From NCBI GenBank assembly GCA_963726295.1, contig CAVSBW010000012.1:1-64000 (forward strand): a DNA stretch of 64,000 nucleotides, given 5' to 3'. Source of the DNA: DASSQJ01 sp963726295. Lineage in GTDB: Bacteria > Actinomycetota > Actinomycetes > Actinomycetales > Dermatophilaceae. Numbering within the stretch: the stretch's first letter is position 1; each line of letters opens with the position of its first letter. The position numbers and the translations under genes are program-made. This document shows, in pieces, positions 8,128 through 16,634 of this stretch. Below the pieces are notes generated by a model. The model saw only the letters and a list, made by a program, of their open reading frames with translations, searched no databases and was not told the origin of the DNA.

Positions 8128-9207
8128 ATGTCCAGCATGACGGCAGCAGTAGTCCACGAGTTCGGCGAAGCCCTGGCCATCGAGGACGTCGAGATTCCCC
8201 AGCCGGGACCGGGACAGGCGTTGGTGAAGGTCATCAGCACCGGGGTCTGCCACACGGACCTGCACGCGATGCAGGGCGATTGGCCGGTGAAGCCGGCCCC
8301 GCCGTTCATTCCGGGTCACGAGGGTGTGGGTGCCGTGGTGGAGCTCGGCGAGGGCGTCGCCGACCTTGCCGTCGGCCAGATCGTCGGGAACGCCTGGCTC
8401 TGGTCGGCGTGTGGGTCCTGCGAGTACTGCCGCACCGGCTGGGAGACGCTGTGCGAGCAGCAGCGGAACGGGGGGTACAGCGTCGACGGATCGTTCGGTG
8501 AGTACATGCTGGTTGATGCGCGCTTCGCGGCACGGATCCCGGTCGGGGTGGACCTGACTGAGGCCGCGCCGATCCTCTGCGCGGGCGTCACGGTCTACAA
8601 GGGGCTGACGATGACCGGCGCCCGGCCGGGGCAGTGGGTGGTGATCTCGGGTATTGGGGGCCTGGGCCACATTGCTGTCCAGTACGCGCGGGCGATGGGC
8701 TTGCGTGTGGCCGCTGTCGACATCACGGACGACAAGCTGAAGCTGGCCCTGGATCACGGCGCCGAGCTGGTCGTCAACGCAGTTGATGACGACCCGGGCG
8801 CGGTGATCCAGCGCGAGATCGGTGGTGCGCATGGAGTGCTCGTCACCGCCGTCCACCCCGCGGCATTCGGCCAGTCGATCGCGATGGCGCGCCGCGGCGG
8901 CACGATCGTGTTCAACGGTCTACCGCCGGGTGACTTCCCGGCCCCGATCTTCGACATCGTGATCAAGGGGCTCACCGTCCGCGGTTCGATCGTGGGGACC
9001 AGGCAGGACCTGGAGGAGTCCTTGGGCTTCTTCGCCCGGGGTCAGATCCACCCGACGGTCACCACCAGAAGGCTCGAAGAGGTCAATGCCATCTTCGACG
9101 AGATGCGACAGGGGACGATCGACGGCCGTGTGGTCATCACCTACCCCGACACCGCAGGTGGACTCGCGGCTGCTCAGCAGTCGGTCGACGCTCCTAGAGC
9201 GCCGTGA
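8128..9207 (+). CDS. adhP: Zinc-dependent alcohol dehydrogenase
   Basis: This is an NAD(P)-linked medium-chain dehydrogenase that would interconvert primary alcohols and aldehydes in the cytosol. Catalytic zinc ligands are Cys41 (GVCHTDLHA), His64-Glu65 (GHEGVG) and a later Cys near 151. The structural zinc site is Cys95, 98, 101 and 109 (CGSCEYCRTGWETLC). The nucleotide-binding loop is SGIGGLGH near 173-180. The length of 359 matches AdhP-type enzymes, with a short extra C-terminal tail after the usual end. The start at 8128 has AAGGA upstream; an internal ATG three codons later is the alternative. Neighbours are a divergent regulator and a downstream HPF-like gene. Confidence 0.9.
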   Translation: MSSMTAAVVHEFGEALAIEDVEIPQPGPGQALVKVISTGVCHTDLHAMQGDWPVKPAPPFIPGHEGVGAVVELGEGVADLAVGQIVGNAWLWSACGSCEYCRTGWETLCEQQRNGGYSVDGSFGEYMLVDARFAARIPVGVDLTEAAPILCAGVTVYKGLTMTGARPGQWVVISGIGGLGHIAVQYARAMGLRVAAVDITDDKLKLALDHGAELVVNAVDDDPGAVIQREIGGAHGVLVTAVHPAAFGQSIAMARRGGTIVFNGLPPGDFPAPIFDIVIKGLTVRGSIVGTRQDLEESLGFFARGQIHPTVTTRRLEEVNAIFDEMRQGTIDGRVVITYPDTAGGLAAAQQSVDAPRAP

Positions 9208-9439
9208 CACGTACGTCGCCCCAGCAGTTGGTCTTGGCTCAGCGGGCTCACCGTGCCTCGATCCACCGACGGCCTGAGAGACTGAGGACGAACCCGATCC
9301 ACGGGAGTAGAGGAGATGTTGCTCGCGGCCTCGAAGACGGACTGCGGCAGGACTGTGACTCTTCGCACCGGGGACCATCGGGCGCCCAGCTGATGTAGCC
9401 CCGTTCGAGCTCGGGCACGAGCCAGTCAGGAGACATCCG

Positions 9440-9781
9440 ATGAAGATCCAGCTCAACACCGACACGAACGTCGAAGGCACCGCGGCCCTCACTGAACGGA
9501 TCGAAGCAGACCTCAGGAGTGCCCTGGCAAGGTTCGAAGACCGCCTGACCCGGGTCGAGGTCCATCTCCGCAACGAAAGCGCTGGCCGTTCGACAGGGGA
9601 CGACTTCCGTTGCCTGATCGAGGCCCGGCCCGCGCGGATGGACCCCGTCACGGTCGACCATCACGCCGCGACTCTCGACGAGGCGCTCCAAGGCGCCACA
9701 GACAAGCTCGAGGCACTCCTCACCAGCAAGTTCGAACGGCGTGAGGGCCAGAACACGCGCGACACGATACGTGGCCGATAA
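9440..9781 (+). CDS. HPF/RaiA-like ribosome-associated protein, 113 aa
   Basis: The product begins MKIQLNTDTNVEGTAALTER and shows the beta-alpha-beta-beta pattern of hibernation-promoting factors: an N-terminal strand, a helix with LRSALARFEDRLTRVEVHLR, then CLIEARPARMDPVTVDHHAA and a helix ALQGATDKLEALL. It is a short form lacking the C-terminal dimerisation domain of long HPF. Such proteins bind the 30S decoding centre in resting cells. Here it sits away from the usual hpf site, among stress-type genes (adhP, OsmC, FmdE), so it is probably an accessory, condition-induced copy. A degenerate GGGACCATCGG motif lies at 9371-9381. Confidence 0.75.
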   Translation: MKIQLNTDTNVEGTAALTERIEADLRSALARFEDRLTRVEVHLRNESAGRSTGDDFRCLIEARPARMDPVTVDHHAATLDEALQGATDKLEALLTSKFERREGQNTRDTIRGR

Positions 9782-10117
9782 CGACTCGGGACTGTTGCAC
9801 CAATGGGTGACGCAGTCCCGATCGGCTACGTCGTCACTTTGTGACCGTCGGTCCATGGCGGCCCCTAGGCAGTTCTGCCCACCGGAACCAAACCGACCGA
9901 TGTCGGCAGGACAAGGACCAGACTTGCCGCGAGACAGCGTCTCCATCAGGCCCAGCCGGCAGCGACGAGCTGCTGCGTGGAGGTCGGTACGACGGTGAAC
10001 CTCCTCTTCATGTCGGACGGCCGCCCGGAGGCGCCCGTGACCAGTAGGAACGCTCACTCGTCGACACGACGGGCAGCTTCAGACTTTCGTCCAACCACCG
10101 CAGGGAAGGACACCGAG
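9782..10117. other. Intergenic region with spaced GGGACT/AGTCCC half-sites
   Basis: No gene supported. TCGGGACT (9786-9793) and AGTCCCGA (9814-9821) are perfect inverted 8-mers with 20 bases between them. Another partial palindrome, GACTTTCGTC, lies at about 10081-10090, just ahead of the OsmC gene. These resemble half-sites of DosR-type operators but with abnormal spacing. Confidence 0.4.
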
Positions 10118-10576
10118 ATGACCGGGCCACCCACGACCTACCACGTGCGGGCCGAAGGCTTCGCCGGCGGCCGGGCCACGATCGAAGCGGGCAACCAGCG
10201 AATCCCTGTTGATGCCACCTGGGCCTCTGCTGAGCCCTCGGGGCTCCCCGGGCCTGCGGAGCTGCTGTCCGGCGCCTTCGCGGCTTGCCTGCTGAAGAAC
10301 CTCGAGCGCTCCGGGGCCTTGCTGTCGTTTCGCTACCAGCGCGTCGAGATCGACGTCCATGCCCGGCGCCAGGACGCCCCGCCGCGCTTCGCCGAGATCG
10401 ACTACGAGGTGCGCATCGTCACCGATGAGGGGCAGCGACGCATCGAACTGCTGCACCGCAACCTGCGTCAGTTCGGCACCGTCTTCAACACCCTTGCGGC
10501 CGTGTGCGATGTCCACGGGCGCGTCGTTGCCGTGCAACCCTCCCCCGGCCAAGAACATGAGCTGGGAAGCAGCTGA
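10118..10576 (+). CDS. OsmC-family protein, 152 aa
   Basis: ATG at 10118 follows GGGAAGGA. The product (MTGPPTTYHVRAEGFAGGRA...) has the OsmC/Ohr layout: an N-terminal sheet, then PGPAELLSGAFAACLLKNLE with the conserved cysteine (in AACLL) that in Ohr/OsmC enzymes is the peroxidatic residue, followed by VDVHARR-type strands. The second catalytic cysteine may correspond to VCDVHGR near the C-terminus. These proteins reduce organic hydroperoxides or detoxify related electrophiles; the substrate is not evident. The gene is convergent with the TauE gene, 11 bases away. Confidence 0.8.
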   Translation: MTGPPTTYHVRAEGFAGGRATIEAGNQRIPVDATWASAEPSGLPGPAELLSGAFAACLLKNLERSGALLSFRYQRVEIDVHARRQDAPPRFAEIDYEVRIVTDEGQRRIELLHRNLRQFGTVFNTLAAVCDVHGRVVAVQPSPGQEHELGSS

Positions 10577-10587
10577 GCGGCCCCCGC

Positions 10588-11337
10588 TCACCTGACCAGG
10601 TCCCAGGCGATCTTCGCCGCGATGACCCACAGCAGGACACCGATGAAGCGTTTGAGCTGGGCGCCGCTGAGCCTGGTCTGCATGAGCCGCGAACCGGCCA
10701 ACGAGCCCGCCGCCGCGAGTGCCGCCATGGTGAGCAGGAAGACGGGGTCCAGACCGCCCAGTGCGACGTGACCCAGGAACCCCGACAGCGACGAGAAGAC
10801 CACGGCCAACGCGGTCGTCCCGGCCGCGACCTTGGTTTCGACCCCGAGCCAGGTCAGACCGGGAAGGATGATGTTGCCCCCGCCGACCCCGAGCAGGCCG
10901 CCCAGGAACCCGGCCACGCTGCCGACGCCGGCACCGACTGCGGCCTCGGCCGCCGCACCTCGCTCGCGCGGCGCGCCTCGGGGCCGGTAGAGGAGCATCA
11001 TCGCGCCCGCGAACATCAGGAAGCCGACGAAGAGCGCCAGCAGCAGGTCACGGTTCACGCGGACCGTGAGGGCGGCACCGAGCGGGGCAAGGACCACCGC
11101 GGCGACGAGCACAGGGATGCCGGCGCGCCAGTCGATCAGCCTGGCGCGTGCGTAGCTGATCGTCGCGGCCGACAGGCTGGCCGCGTTCAGCAGCAGCGCC
11201 GTGGACGTCGCCTCGCCCAGCGGCACCCCGAGGTAGTAGAAGAGCGGGACGAACAGGAACGCGGCCCCGAGGCCAGCCATCGCCATGACGGCGGAGCCCA
11301 CGAAGACCGCGACCCCGCCGACGATGTACAGCACCAT
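10588..11337 (-). CDS. TauE/SafE-family membrane protein, 249 aa
   Basis: The start is ATG at 11337 (MVLYIVGGVAVFVGSAVMAM). About eight hydrophobic segments are visible, with two related halves, each with a glycine-rich core (AGLGAAFLFVP and LGGLLGVGGGNIILPGL), as is typical of the sulfite exporter TauE/SafE family. It would move a small anion (sulfite, sulfoacetate or similar) across the cytoplasmic membrane. It follows the FmdE-like gene by 25 bases on the same strand, so the two are probably co-transcribed. Confidence 0.85.
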   Translation of the reverse strand: MVLYIVGGVAVFVGSAVMAMAGLGAAFLFVPLFYYLGVPLGEATSTALLLNAASLSAATISYARARLIDWRAGIPVLVAAVVLAPLGAALTVRVNRDLLLALFVGFLMFAGAMMLLYRPRGAPRERGAAAEAAVGAGVGSVAGFLGGLLGVGGGNIILPGLTWLGVETKVAAGTTALAVVFSSLSGFLGHVALGGLDPVFLLTMAALAAAGSLAGSRLMQTRLSGAQLKRFIGVLLWVIAAKIAWDLVR

Positions 11338-11362
11338 GGGGTGTCGAGACTCTGAACGGTGT

Positions 11363-11965
11363 TCAGCGGGGGTAGCCCGAGCAGGCGGCGCAGACGATCT
11401 TGCCCTCCGCCACCCGAGCGTATGGTTCGGCGACCAGCTCGCCACACCCCGGGCAGACGAGGAAGCGGACGACCTCCTCGGGTTCGCTCCACTCTCGCGG
11501 CTGGACCGGTCCGACCGTCATGATCTCGTCGGCCGGCGCGTCCCAGACGAGGGTGACGACCTCCATCTGCTCGTCCTCGGGGATCTGCGTGGGCGGCACG
11601 CCCGCAGCGCGCTTCTGCATGAACGCCGTGGCCTTTATGCGTGGTTGAAGCGTGGGCCGGTAGGCCACGCGCACGGCGCGGTTCGCGGCCTTGTCGACCA
11701 ACGTGACGGCGAACTTGCCCTCACCGGTCTTCTCGATGTTCCCCTTGCCGAACGTGCAACCGGTCGTGAACTGGACGCCGTCGCCGAAGCACGTGCCCCC
11801 GTGGTGCTCGCCCGTCTCGATGATCGCGTGAAGCTGCTTCGCCCCGGCACGGGGGGCCCCCAGAGCCTCCATCGCCGCCAGGCCCAGCCGCACCCCGGCG
11901 GTGCTGGCCCAGCACTTGTGGCCATGGAAGGCCAGGGCCTGACTGAGGATCGTGGTCTCGTCCAC
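11363..11965 (-). CDS. FmdE-family protein, 200 aa
   Basis: The protein opens MDETTILSQALAFHGHKCWA; the HGH-x-C motif and the later GEHHGGTCFGDGVQFTTGCT with paired histidine/cysteine residues are hallmarks of the FmdE family (formylmethanofuran dehydrogenase subunit E-like). The C-terminus carries a zinc ribbon: CPGCGELV followed by CAAC. There is no methanofuran pathway here, and in bacteria FmdE proteins are of uncertain role, often near molybdenum enzymes. The downstream TauE-like gene may form an operon with it. Upstream lies an IS110 remnant, so this cluster may have been mobilised. Confidence 0.8.
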   Translation of the reverse strand: MDETTILSQALAFHGHKCWASTAGVRLGLAAMEALGAPRAGAKQLHAIIETGEHHGGTCFGDGVQFTTGCTFGKGNIEKTGEGKFAVTLVDKAANRAVRVAYRPTLQPRIKATAFMQKRAAGVPPTQIPEDEQMEVVTLVWDAPADEIMTVGPVQPREWSEPEEVVRFLVCPGCGELVAEPYARVAEGKIVCAACSGYPR

Positions 11966-12239
11966 CGGAGGCGCTCCTTACGGGCAGTCGCCGCTTCGGT
12001 CTGCCAGACCACGGCCCGTCGGCGACAGCCAGGGCCGTGGCCCCAATCGGCGGCTCGAGCCCCGTCACCGGGACCGGCGCGCTGCCAGAGGACGCCTGTC
12101 GCCAACGTAGCACCCGACGTGGCGCCCGGACCCTGGGTCGTCGGCCACCGCAGCCCATCGTGGTGACGACGTCGGATTCTCCGACGGCGTCTGAGATCCT
12201 GCGCTCCAGGGCGCGGATGGCCTCCGGTGACGGTTGTTC

Positions 12240-12750
12240 TCACCGGATGAAGCGTCCAGCGGTGCGGTGCCGGTCCAGGAGGCGAACCGGTTGGGGTGGC
12301 CTGCACGGCGGTGATGCCCTTCTTCGCCTGTCCGGGAGGCAGTTCTGCCGGCAACGCGTGGAGCCGGTTGGCCCTTTGGACGCGGCGTCGGCTCAGGGCG
12401 TCGCGGTGGTCGACCAGCATCCGCAGCGCCTCGAGGTCACCGTCGACTGCCAGCTCCCGCAGGGTCTTGGTGCGCACGGCGACGACCCCGATGGAGTGTG
12501 CGTCGTGGGCGTCGGCCTTGCGGTTGTGCCCGGTCTCGAGCAGCCGCACCGGGGCGGCCAGCTTGGCCGGGACGTCGACCACGTGTTCGCCGGCTTGCAG
12601 GAGTCGTTGGGCCAGGGAACGGCCGGCACCGTTGGCGCCCTCGACCGCCCAGGTCCGATCCGGCCACGACTGGCGTACGCCCGCATCGCGGCGTACCGGC
12701 GAGGTGGGCAGCGCTACTACGAACTGGACAGTCCCTTCTCGAGCCACGCC
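12240..12750 (-). pseudogene. IS110-family transposase remnant
   Basis: Readable fragments are MRAYASRG in one frame and then WPDRTWAVEGANGAGRSLAQ, RLLQAGEHVVDVPAKLAAPV, RLLETGHNRKADAHDAHSIG and LRMLVDHRDALSRRRVQRAN in another. This is the N-terminal RuvC-like part of an IS110-family DEDD transposase (PDRTWAVEG and the K-x-D-x2-D-A motif). The frame breaks at about 12695, and the remainder downstream of about 12290 dissolves, so the C-terminal Tnp20 domain is missing. It lies between FmdE and the Lrp-type regulator and marks an old insertion. Confidence 0.7.
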
Positions 12751-12877
12751 GCGTCACGGTGCCCGGCATAGATCCCGTTTTCGAGCGGCATCGACCCGTT
12801 GAGCCAGGTGAACGCCGACCAGTCCGGGGTCCACTCCAAGCCGGAGCCGTGACCGTCACAGGGCTCCCGATGCCGAC
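12717..12877 (-). other. C-terminal gene fragment, unidentified
   Basis: A protein-like frame without a plausible start reads REPCDGHGSGLEWTPDWSAF then TWLNGSMPLENGIYAGHRDA and ends LEKGLSSS at a TAG (12717-12719). Composition suggests a real C-terminus of a truncated gene, partly overlapping the IS110 remnant in another frame. Family unknown. Confidence 0.35.
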
Positions 12878-12899
12878 CCCGGCCGCCGGCGACGGGCGG

Positions 12900-13409
12900 T
12901 CACGGCCGGCGGAGGAGGCTCGTGCCCTCGCGCAGCTCGAAGACGAGCTGGGTCTCGGTGGAGCGCACGACCCGGTGGACGGTGATGTGGTCGAGGACGA
13001 GGTCCCGCAGCGCCTGGGCGTCCTCGACGGCGACGTGGAGGTGGAAGTCGTCGGCGCCAGCCACGTGGTAGGCGCGGAGCACTCCGGGCACGGCGACGAG
13101 GTCGTCGTAGAGCTGGGAGACCAGCTCCTGGCTGTGGCTCTGCAACCGGACCTTGACGATCGCCTCGAGCGGCCGACCGAGGGCGGCGAGGTCCACTTCG
13201 AGACGCGTGCCGCGGATGACTCCCCGCTCGCGCAGCGCGCGGATCCGGTAGGCCGCCGTCGACTCGGCGAGCCCCACCCGGTGCGCCAGGGCCTTGACCG
13301 TGGCCGAGGGGTCCTCGAGCAGTGCGGCGAGGACCCGGTGGTCCACGTCGTCGAGGGGAGATGGGGTCCGGCGCCGCGGCCCCCGATCCTCCCGCGGTTG
13401 TCCGGTCAC
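12900..13409 (-). CDS. Lrp/AsnC-family regulator, about 169 aa
   Basis: The likely start is GTG at 13409 (VTGQPREDRGP...). The N-terminal helix-turn-helix spans LDDVDHRVLAALLEDPSATV, ALAHRVGLAESTAAYRIRAL and RERGVIRG. The RAM/ligand domain follows with VKVRLQSHSQELVSQLYDDL and VAGADDFHLHVAVEDAQAL. Lrp proteins sense amino acids and form octamers. It is divergent from the PLP-dependent gamma-lyase gene at 13527, with 117 bases between, so it probably controls that gene in response to its sulfur amino-acid substrate. An upstream in-frame extension to 13547 is possible but would overlap the promoter. Confidence 0.85.
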   Translation of the reverse strand: MTGQPREDRGPRRRTPSPLDDVDHRVLAALLEDPSATVKALAHRVGLAESTAAYRIRALRERGVIRGTRLEVDLAALGRPLEAIVKVRLQSHSQELVSQLYDDLVAVPGVLRAYHVAGADDFHLHVAVEDAQALRDLVLDHITVHRVVRSTETQLVFELREGTSLLRRP

Positions 13410-13526
13410 CAAGATGACCTGCGCCCGGTGCGGTCCACTTTGCTCATGACGACATGATTCCATGAAGGAGTTGTGTTCTGTACAATATGAGTAGCGGTTT
13501 CCCGCGTTCTGCGCCATTCTGAGGAT

Positions 13527-14762
13527 ATGGGTGAGGACCGACTGCACCTCGAGTCACTGGCCGTCCACTGCGGTCGCGACGACCTCGGGCCGCTGGGCGT
13601 CCACGCCCCACCGATCGACCTGTCGACGACCAACCCCCTCCCCGACATCGATCGCGGGGGCGACTCCTACGAGTCCATGGCCGGCGGCGGACATCCGCTC
13701 GCCACCGGAGGCTTCGTCTACCAGCGGCTCTGGAACCCGACGGTCGCCCGGTTCGAGGAGGGGCTCGCCGAGCTCGAGCACGCCGACGCCGCGGTGGCGT
13801 TCGCCTCGGGCATGGCCGCGGTCTCCGCGGCGCTCCTGGCGTCGACCGCCGAGGGCCGGGGGCGGCACGTCGTCGCGATCCGTCCGCTCTACGGGGGGAC
13901 CGACCACCTCCTCACGACCGGGCTGCTCGGCACTGACGTGACTTTCTGCGCCCCCGACGAGGTGGACCGCGCGGTGCGCCCGGACACTGCCGTCGTCGTC
14001 CTCGAGACGCCGGGGAACCCAACCCTCGAGCTCGTCGACATCGCCGACGTCGTCGCGCGCGCCGGCGACGTCCCGGTCCTCGTCGACAACACCTTCGCGA
14101 CGCCGGTGCTCCAGAACCCCCTCGACCACGGCGCCGCGATGTCCCTCCACAGCGCGACGAAGTACCTCGGGGGGCACGGCGACGTCATCGCCGGCGTCGT
14201 CGCCTGCTCGGAGGAGCGGGCCCAGGCCCTGCGGCGCGTCCGCGCCGCCACCGGTGCCCTGCTCCACCCCCTCGGGGCCTACCTCCTCCACCGCGGTCTG
14301 CCCACGCTGCCGGTGCGGGTGCGGACCCAGCAGGAGGGCGCGCGCAGGGTCGCCGAGGCGATGCTCCGGCACCCCGCGGTGGCCCGGGTCCACTATCCCG
14401 GTCTGGACGGCGACCCACGTGGCATCCTCCGCCGTCAGATGCGGGGCCCCGGAGCCATGGTCGCGCTCGAGCTGCGCGGCGGTTATGCGGCCGCCTCTGC
14501 GCTCACGTCGTCGGTCCGGCTGTTCACCCATGCGGTGTCCCTCGGCGGAGTCGACTCCCTCATCCAGCACCCGGCCGCCCTCACGCACCGGCCGGTCCCT
14601 CCCTCGGCGAGGCCCGCCGCCGACGTGGTCCGCCTCAGCATCGGGCTCGAGCACCCCGACGACCTCGTCGCCGACCTGGAGCAGGCGCTGGACACCCGTA
14701 GGCTCGCCGCCGGCACACCCCCGCAGCACGCTCCGACCCCCAGCCCGGCCCTCACCCGCTGA
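13527..14762 (+). CDS. Cys/Met-metabolism PLP enzyme, methionine gamma-lyase-like
   Basis: The 411-residue product belongs to the trans-sulfuration family of PLP enzymes. Visible features are the phosphate/active-site segment SYES (47-50) and FVYQRLWNPTV (63-73), GMAA at about 95-98, Asp187 (LVDNTFATP) that holds the pyridine nitrogen, and Lys212 in LHSATKYLGGHGD for the internal aldimine. It could cleave methionine to methanethiol and 2-oxobutyrate or act on cystathionine; the family does not separate these without further residues. The adjacent divergent Lrp gene fits the arrangement of amino-acid-induced lyases. The proline-rich last 20 residues are probably disordered. Confidence 0.85.
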   Translation: MGEDRLHLESLAVHCGRDDLGPLGVHAPPIDLSTTNPLPDIDRGGDSYESMAGGGHPLATGGFVYQRLWNPTVARFEEGLAELEHADAAVAFASGMAAVSAALLASTAEGRGRHVVAIRPLYGGTDHLLTTGLLGTDVTFCAPDEVDRAVRPDTAVVVLETPGNPTLELVDIADVVARAGDVPVLVDNTFATPVLQNPLDHGAAMSLHSATKYLGGHGDVIAGVVACSEERAQALRRVRAATGALLHPLGAYLLHRGLPTLPVRVRTQQEGARRVAEAMLRHPAVARVHYPGLDGDPRGILRRQMRGPGAMVALELRGGYAAASALTSSVRLFTHAVSLGGVDSLIQHPAALTHRPVPPSARPAADVVRLSIGLEHPDDLVADLEQALDTRRLAAGTPPQHAPTPSPALTR

Positions 14763-15164
14763 CCCCCACCCTGCCCACCGAGGCGGCAACCCTGATCGGG
14801 TGAGGAGGAGCCGCCGGTGCGCGCGGCCCCAGCGAGGAGGCCGCCCACCCACGCTCCCGGCGCACCGCCCCGGGCACCGTTCGACGTCCTGGATCTCGAT
14901 CCGCGGGTGCAGGCGCTCGACGTAGCTCCACGTGCTCGGTGCGCTGGGGCACGTCAATGCCGATACCGCGCTCCGTGACTGGCCCGTCCGTACCTGCCGG
15001 CCGACCCCGGCAGCGCAGCGTGCCAGTTTCCTCGGAATGAAACCAACCGTGTCGATCCGCTGACCCGGGACCATCCCGATAGCGGATCCAGTGCCGGACC
15101 GGGGTCCTCATCCGACGCGCCGATAGTCGATCTGGTCACGTCGCGGGGCGAGGGGTGGATGCCT
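14763..15164. other. Intergenic region between convergent units
   Basis: Frames on the minus strand in 14820-15110 give isolated plausible words (YVERLHPRIEIQDVE) but no start, ribosome site or continuous codon bias, so at best a decayed gene remains. No riboswitch-like fold was recognised. Confidence 0.4.
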
Positions 15165-16634
15165 TCAGTCTCCCAGCGCATGGCGCCGCCGCTCGACGAA
15201 GGAGGAGAGCCGCTCCTCCACATCGGGGTCGAGCGGCGGTGCGTCGTAGGTGTCGACGGTCGAGCGCCAGATCTCTCCGGCCCGGACGGCGGCGTCGCGC
15301 GCGCCGTTGCGGGTCCATCGCTCGAAGTTCTCCGTCGAGCTGAGGAGCGGCCGATAGAAGCAGTCCCTGAATCGCTCCAGGGTGTGCGCCGCGCCCAGGA
15401 AGTGGCCCCCGTGGCCGACCTCCTGGTGCGCCCCGAAGGCCAGCGACCCCTCATCGACCTCCAATGGCGTGAACTGCCTGCGCAAGGTGCGCAGCATCTC
15501 GATGTCGAGGACGAGCTTCTCCGGGCTGGAGACCAGCCCGGACTCCAGCCATCCGGCCGCCTGTACGACGAGGTTGGCGCCCGCACCGAACGCGGCCTGC
15601 AGGGTGTTGAATCCTTCGTAACCGGCCTGGGCGTCCACGATCTGGCTCGAGGTCAGGCCACCTCCACCGGCACGCCAGGGCAGGTGGTAGCGCCGCGCCA
15701 GCTGACCCGATGCATAGAGGCCCTGAGCGGACTCGGGCCCGCCGAAGCTCGGTGATCCCGACTGCATGTCGATGGTGGAGAGGAACGAGCCCATCACCGA
15801 GGGCACCCCGGGCCTGATCAGCTGCATCAGCGCGATCCCGGTCAACACCTCCGCGGTCTGCTGCGTCAGTGCCGCCGGGACCGTCACCGGGGACATCGCG
15901 CCCATCAGCAAGAACGGTGTCACCACAACGGCCTGCCCTGCCTTGGCATAGGCCAGCAAGGCCTCGAGCATCCGGGTGTCGTACCGAAGCGGGGAGTTGA
16001 CGTTGACGATCGACATGATCGATGTCGTCGGGCGCTGGTCGTCAACGCCTCCGGGCACGAAGAGGTCCAGACCGGCATGCAGCATCCGCGCGAACTCGAT
16101 GCTGTCTTCTGCGTGGGTGGTCGACAACGCGGATCCGAGGACCGGCTTGGACGTCGACGTGGTCGCGGTGAGCAGCATGTCAAGGTGCCGGGAGTCCAGG
16201 GGCACGTCGTCAGGCTCGATCACCGGCATCGTGACGAGGTCGAGCTCCGGGAAGGAGTGCGCCAACTTGGCCATCAACGCGTAGTCGGCGAGTCTGCCGT
16301 CGCGTCGTTCGTCGCCGACCCTGAAGAACGGCGGGCCGGAGACCGTGGCGAACACCATGTTCCGGCCGCCGATGGTGACGTCGTACTGGGGGTCGCGGGC
16401 TCGCAGGTGGAACTCGCTCGGAGCCTTGGCAACCTGCTCCAGGACCCAGTCGGGGTCGAAGTACACGACTTCGCCATCCACGCGTTGGCCAGCCGCGCGG
16501 AACAGGTCCAGAGCCTCTTCGTGCATGAACTCGATCCCGATCTCCCTGACCAGCCGCCTCCAGCCACCCTCGATAATCTCGATCGCCTCCGGGGACAGAA
16601 CCTCGACGTAGGGCATGTCGTTGCGAAACATCAC
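15165..16634 (-). CDS. Non-pyrrolysine MttB-superfamily methyltransferase, 489 aa
   Basis: This belongs to the trimethylamine methyltransferase (MttB) superfamily, which removes methyl groups from quaternary or tertiary amines by passing them to a corrinoid protein. Its length of 489 is close to archaeal MttB (about 495). Seen here: an N-terminal MPYVEVLSPEAIEIIEGGWR, the barrel segments GRNMVFATVSGPPFFRVGDE, PVIEPDDVPLDSRHLDMLL, SIMSIVNVNSPLRYDTRMLE, and the glycine-rich GGLTSSQIVDAQAGYEGFNT. The frame has no internal stop, so no pyrrolysine is used; the closest described relatives are MtgB-type (glycine betaine) enzymes. ATG overlaps the upstream stop by four bases (ATGA), coupling it to the folate-type flavoprotein. 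No cognate corrinoid protein or MtgA is seen. Substrate unknown; a betaine is likely. Confidence 0.85.
   Translation of the reverse strand: MMFRNDMPYVEVLSPEAIEIIEGGWRRLVREIGIEFMHEEALDLFRAAGQRVDGEVVYFDPDWVLEQVAKAPSEFHLRARDPQYDVTIGGRNMVFATVSGPPFFRVGDERRDGRLADYALMAKLAHSFPELDLVTMPVIEPDDVPLDSRHLDMLLTATTSTSKPVLGSALSTTHAEDSIEFARMLHAGLDLFVPGGVDDQRPTTSIMSIVNVNSPLRYDTRMLEALLAYAKAGQAVVVTPFLLMGAMSPVTVPAALTQQTAEVLTGIALMQLIRPGVPSVMGSFLSTIDMQSGSPSFGGPESAQGLYASGQLARRYHLPWRAGGGGLTSSQIVDAQAGYEGFNTLQAAFGAGANLVVQAAGWLESGLVSSPEKLVLDIEMLRTLRRQFTPLEVDEGSLAFGAHQEVGHGGHFLGAAHTLERFRDCFYRPLLSSTENFERWTRNGARDAAVRAGEIWRSTVDTYDAPPLDPDVEERLSSFVERRRHALGD

Noticed and set aside
14763..15164. Possible glycine-type riboswitch or decayed gene before the MttB-like operon end
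   Set aside because: The operon runs toward this region, so a leader riboswitch would be on the wrong side; no conserved fold or full gene was seen.
15165..16634. Pyrrolysine-containing MttB
   Set aside because: The frame has no in-frame TAG and full length is reached with sense codons; no Pyl genes nearby.
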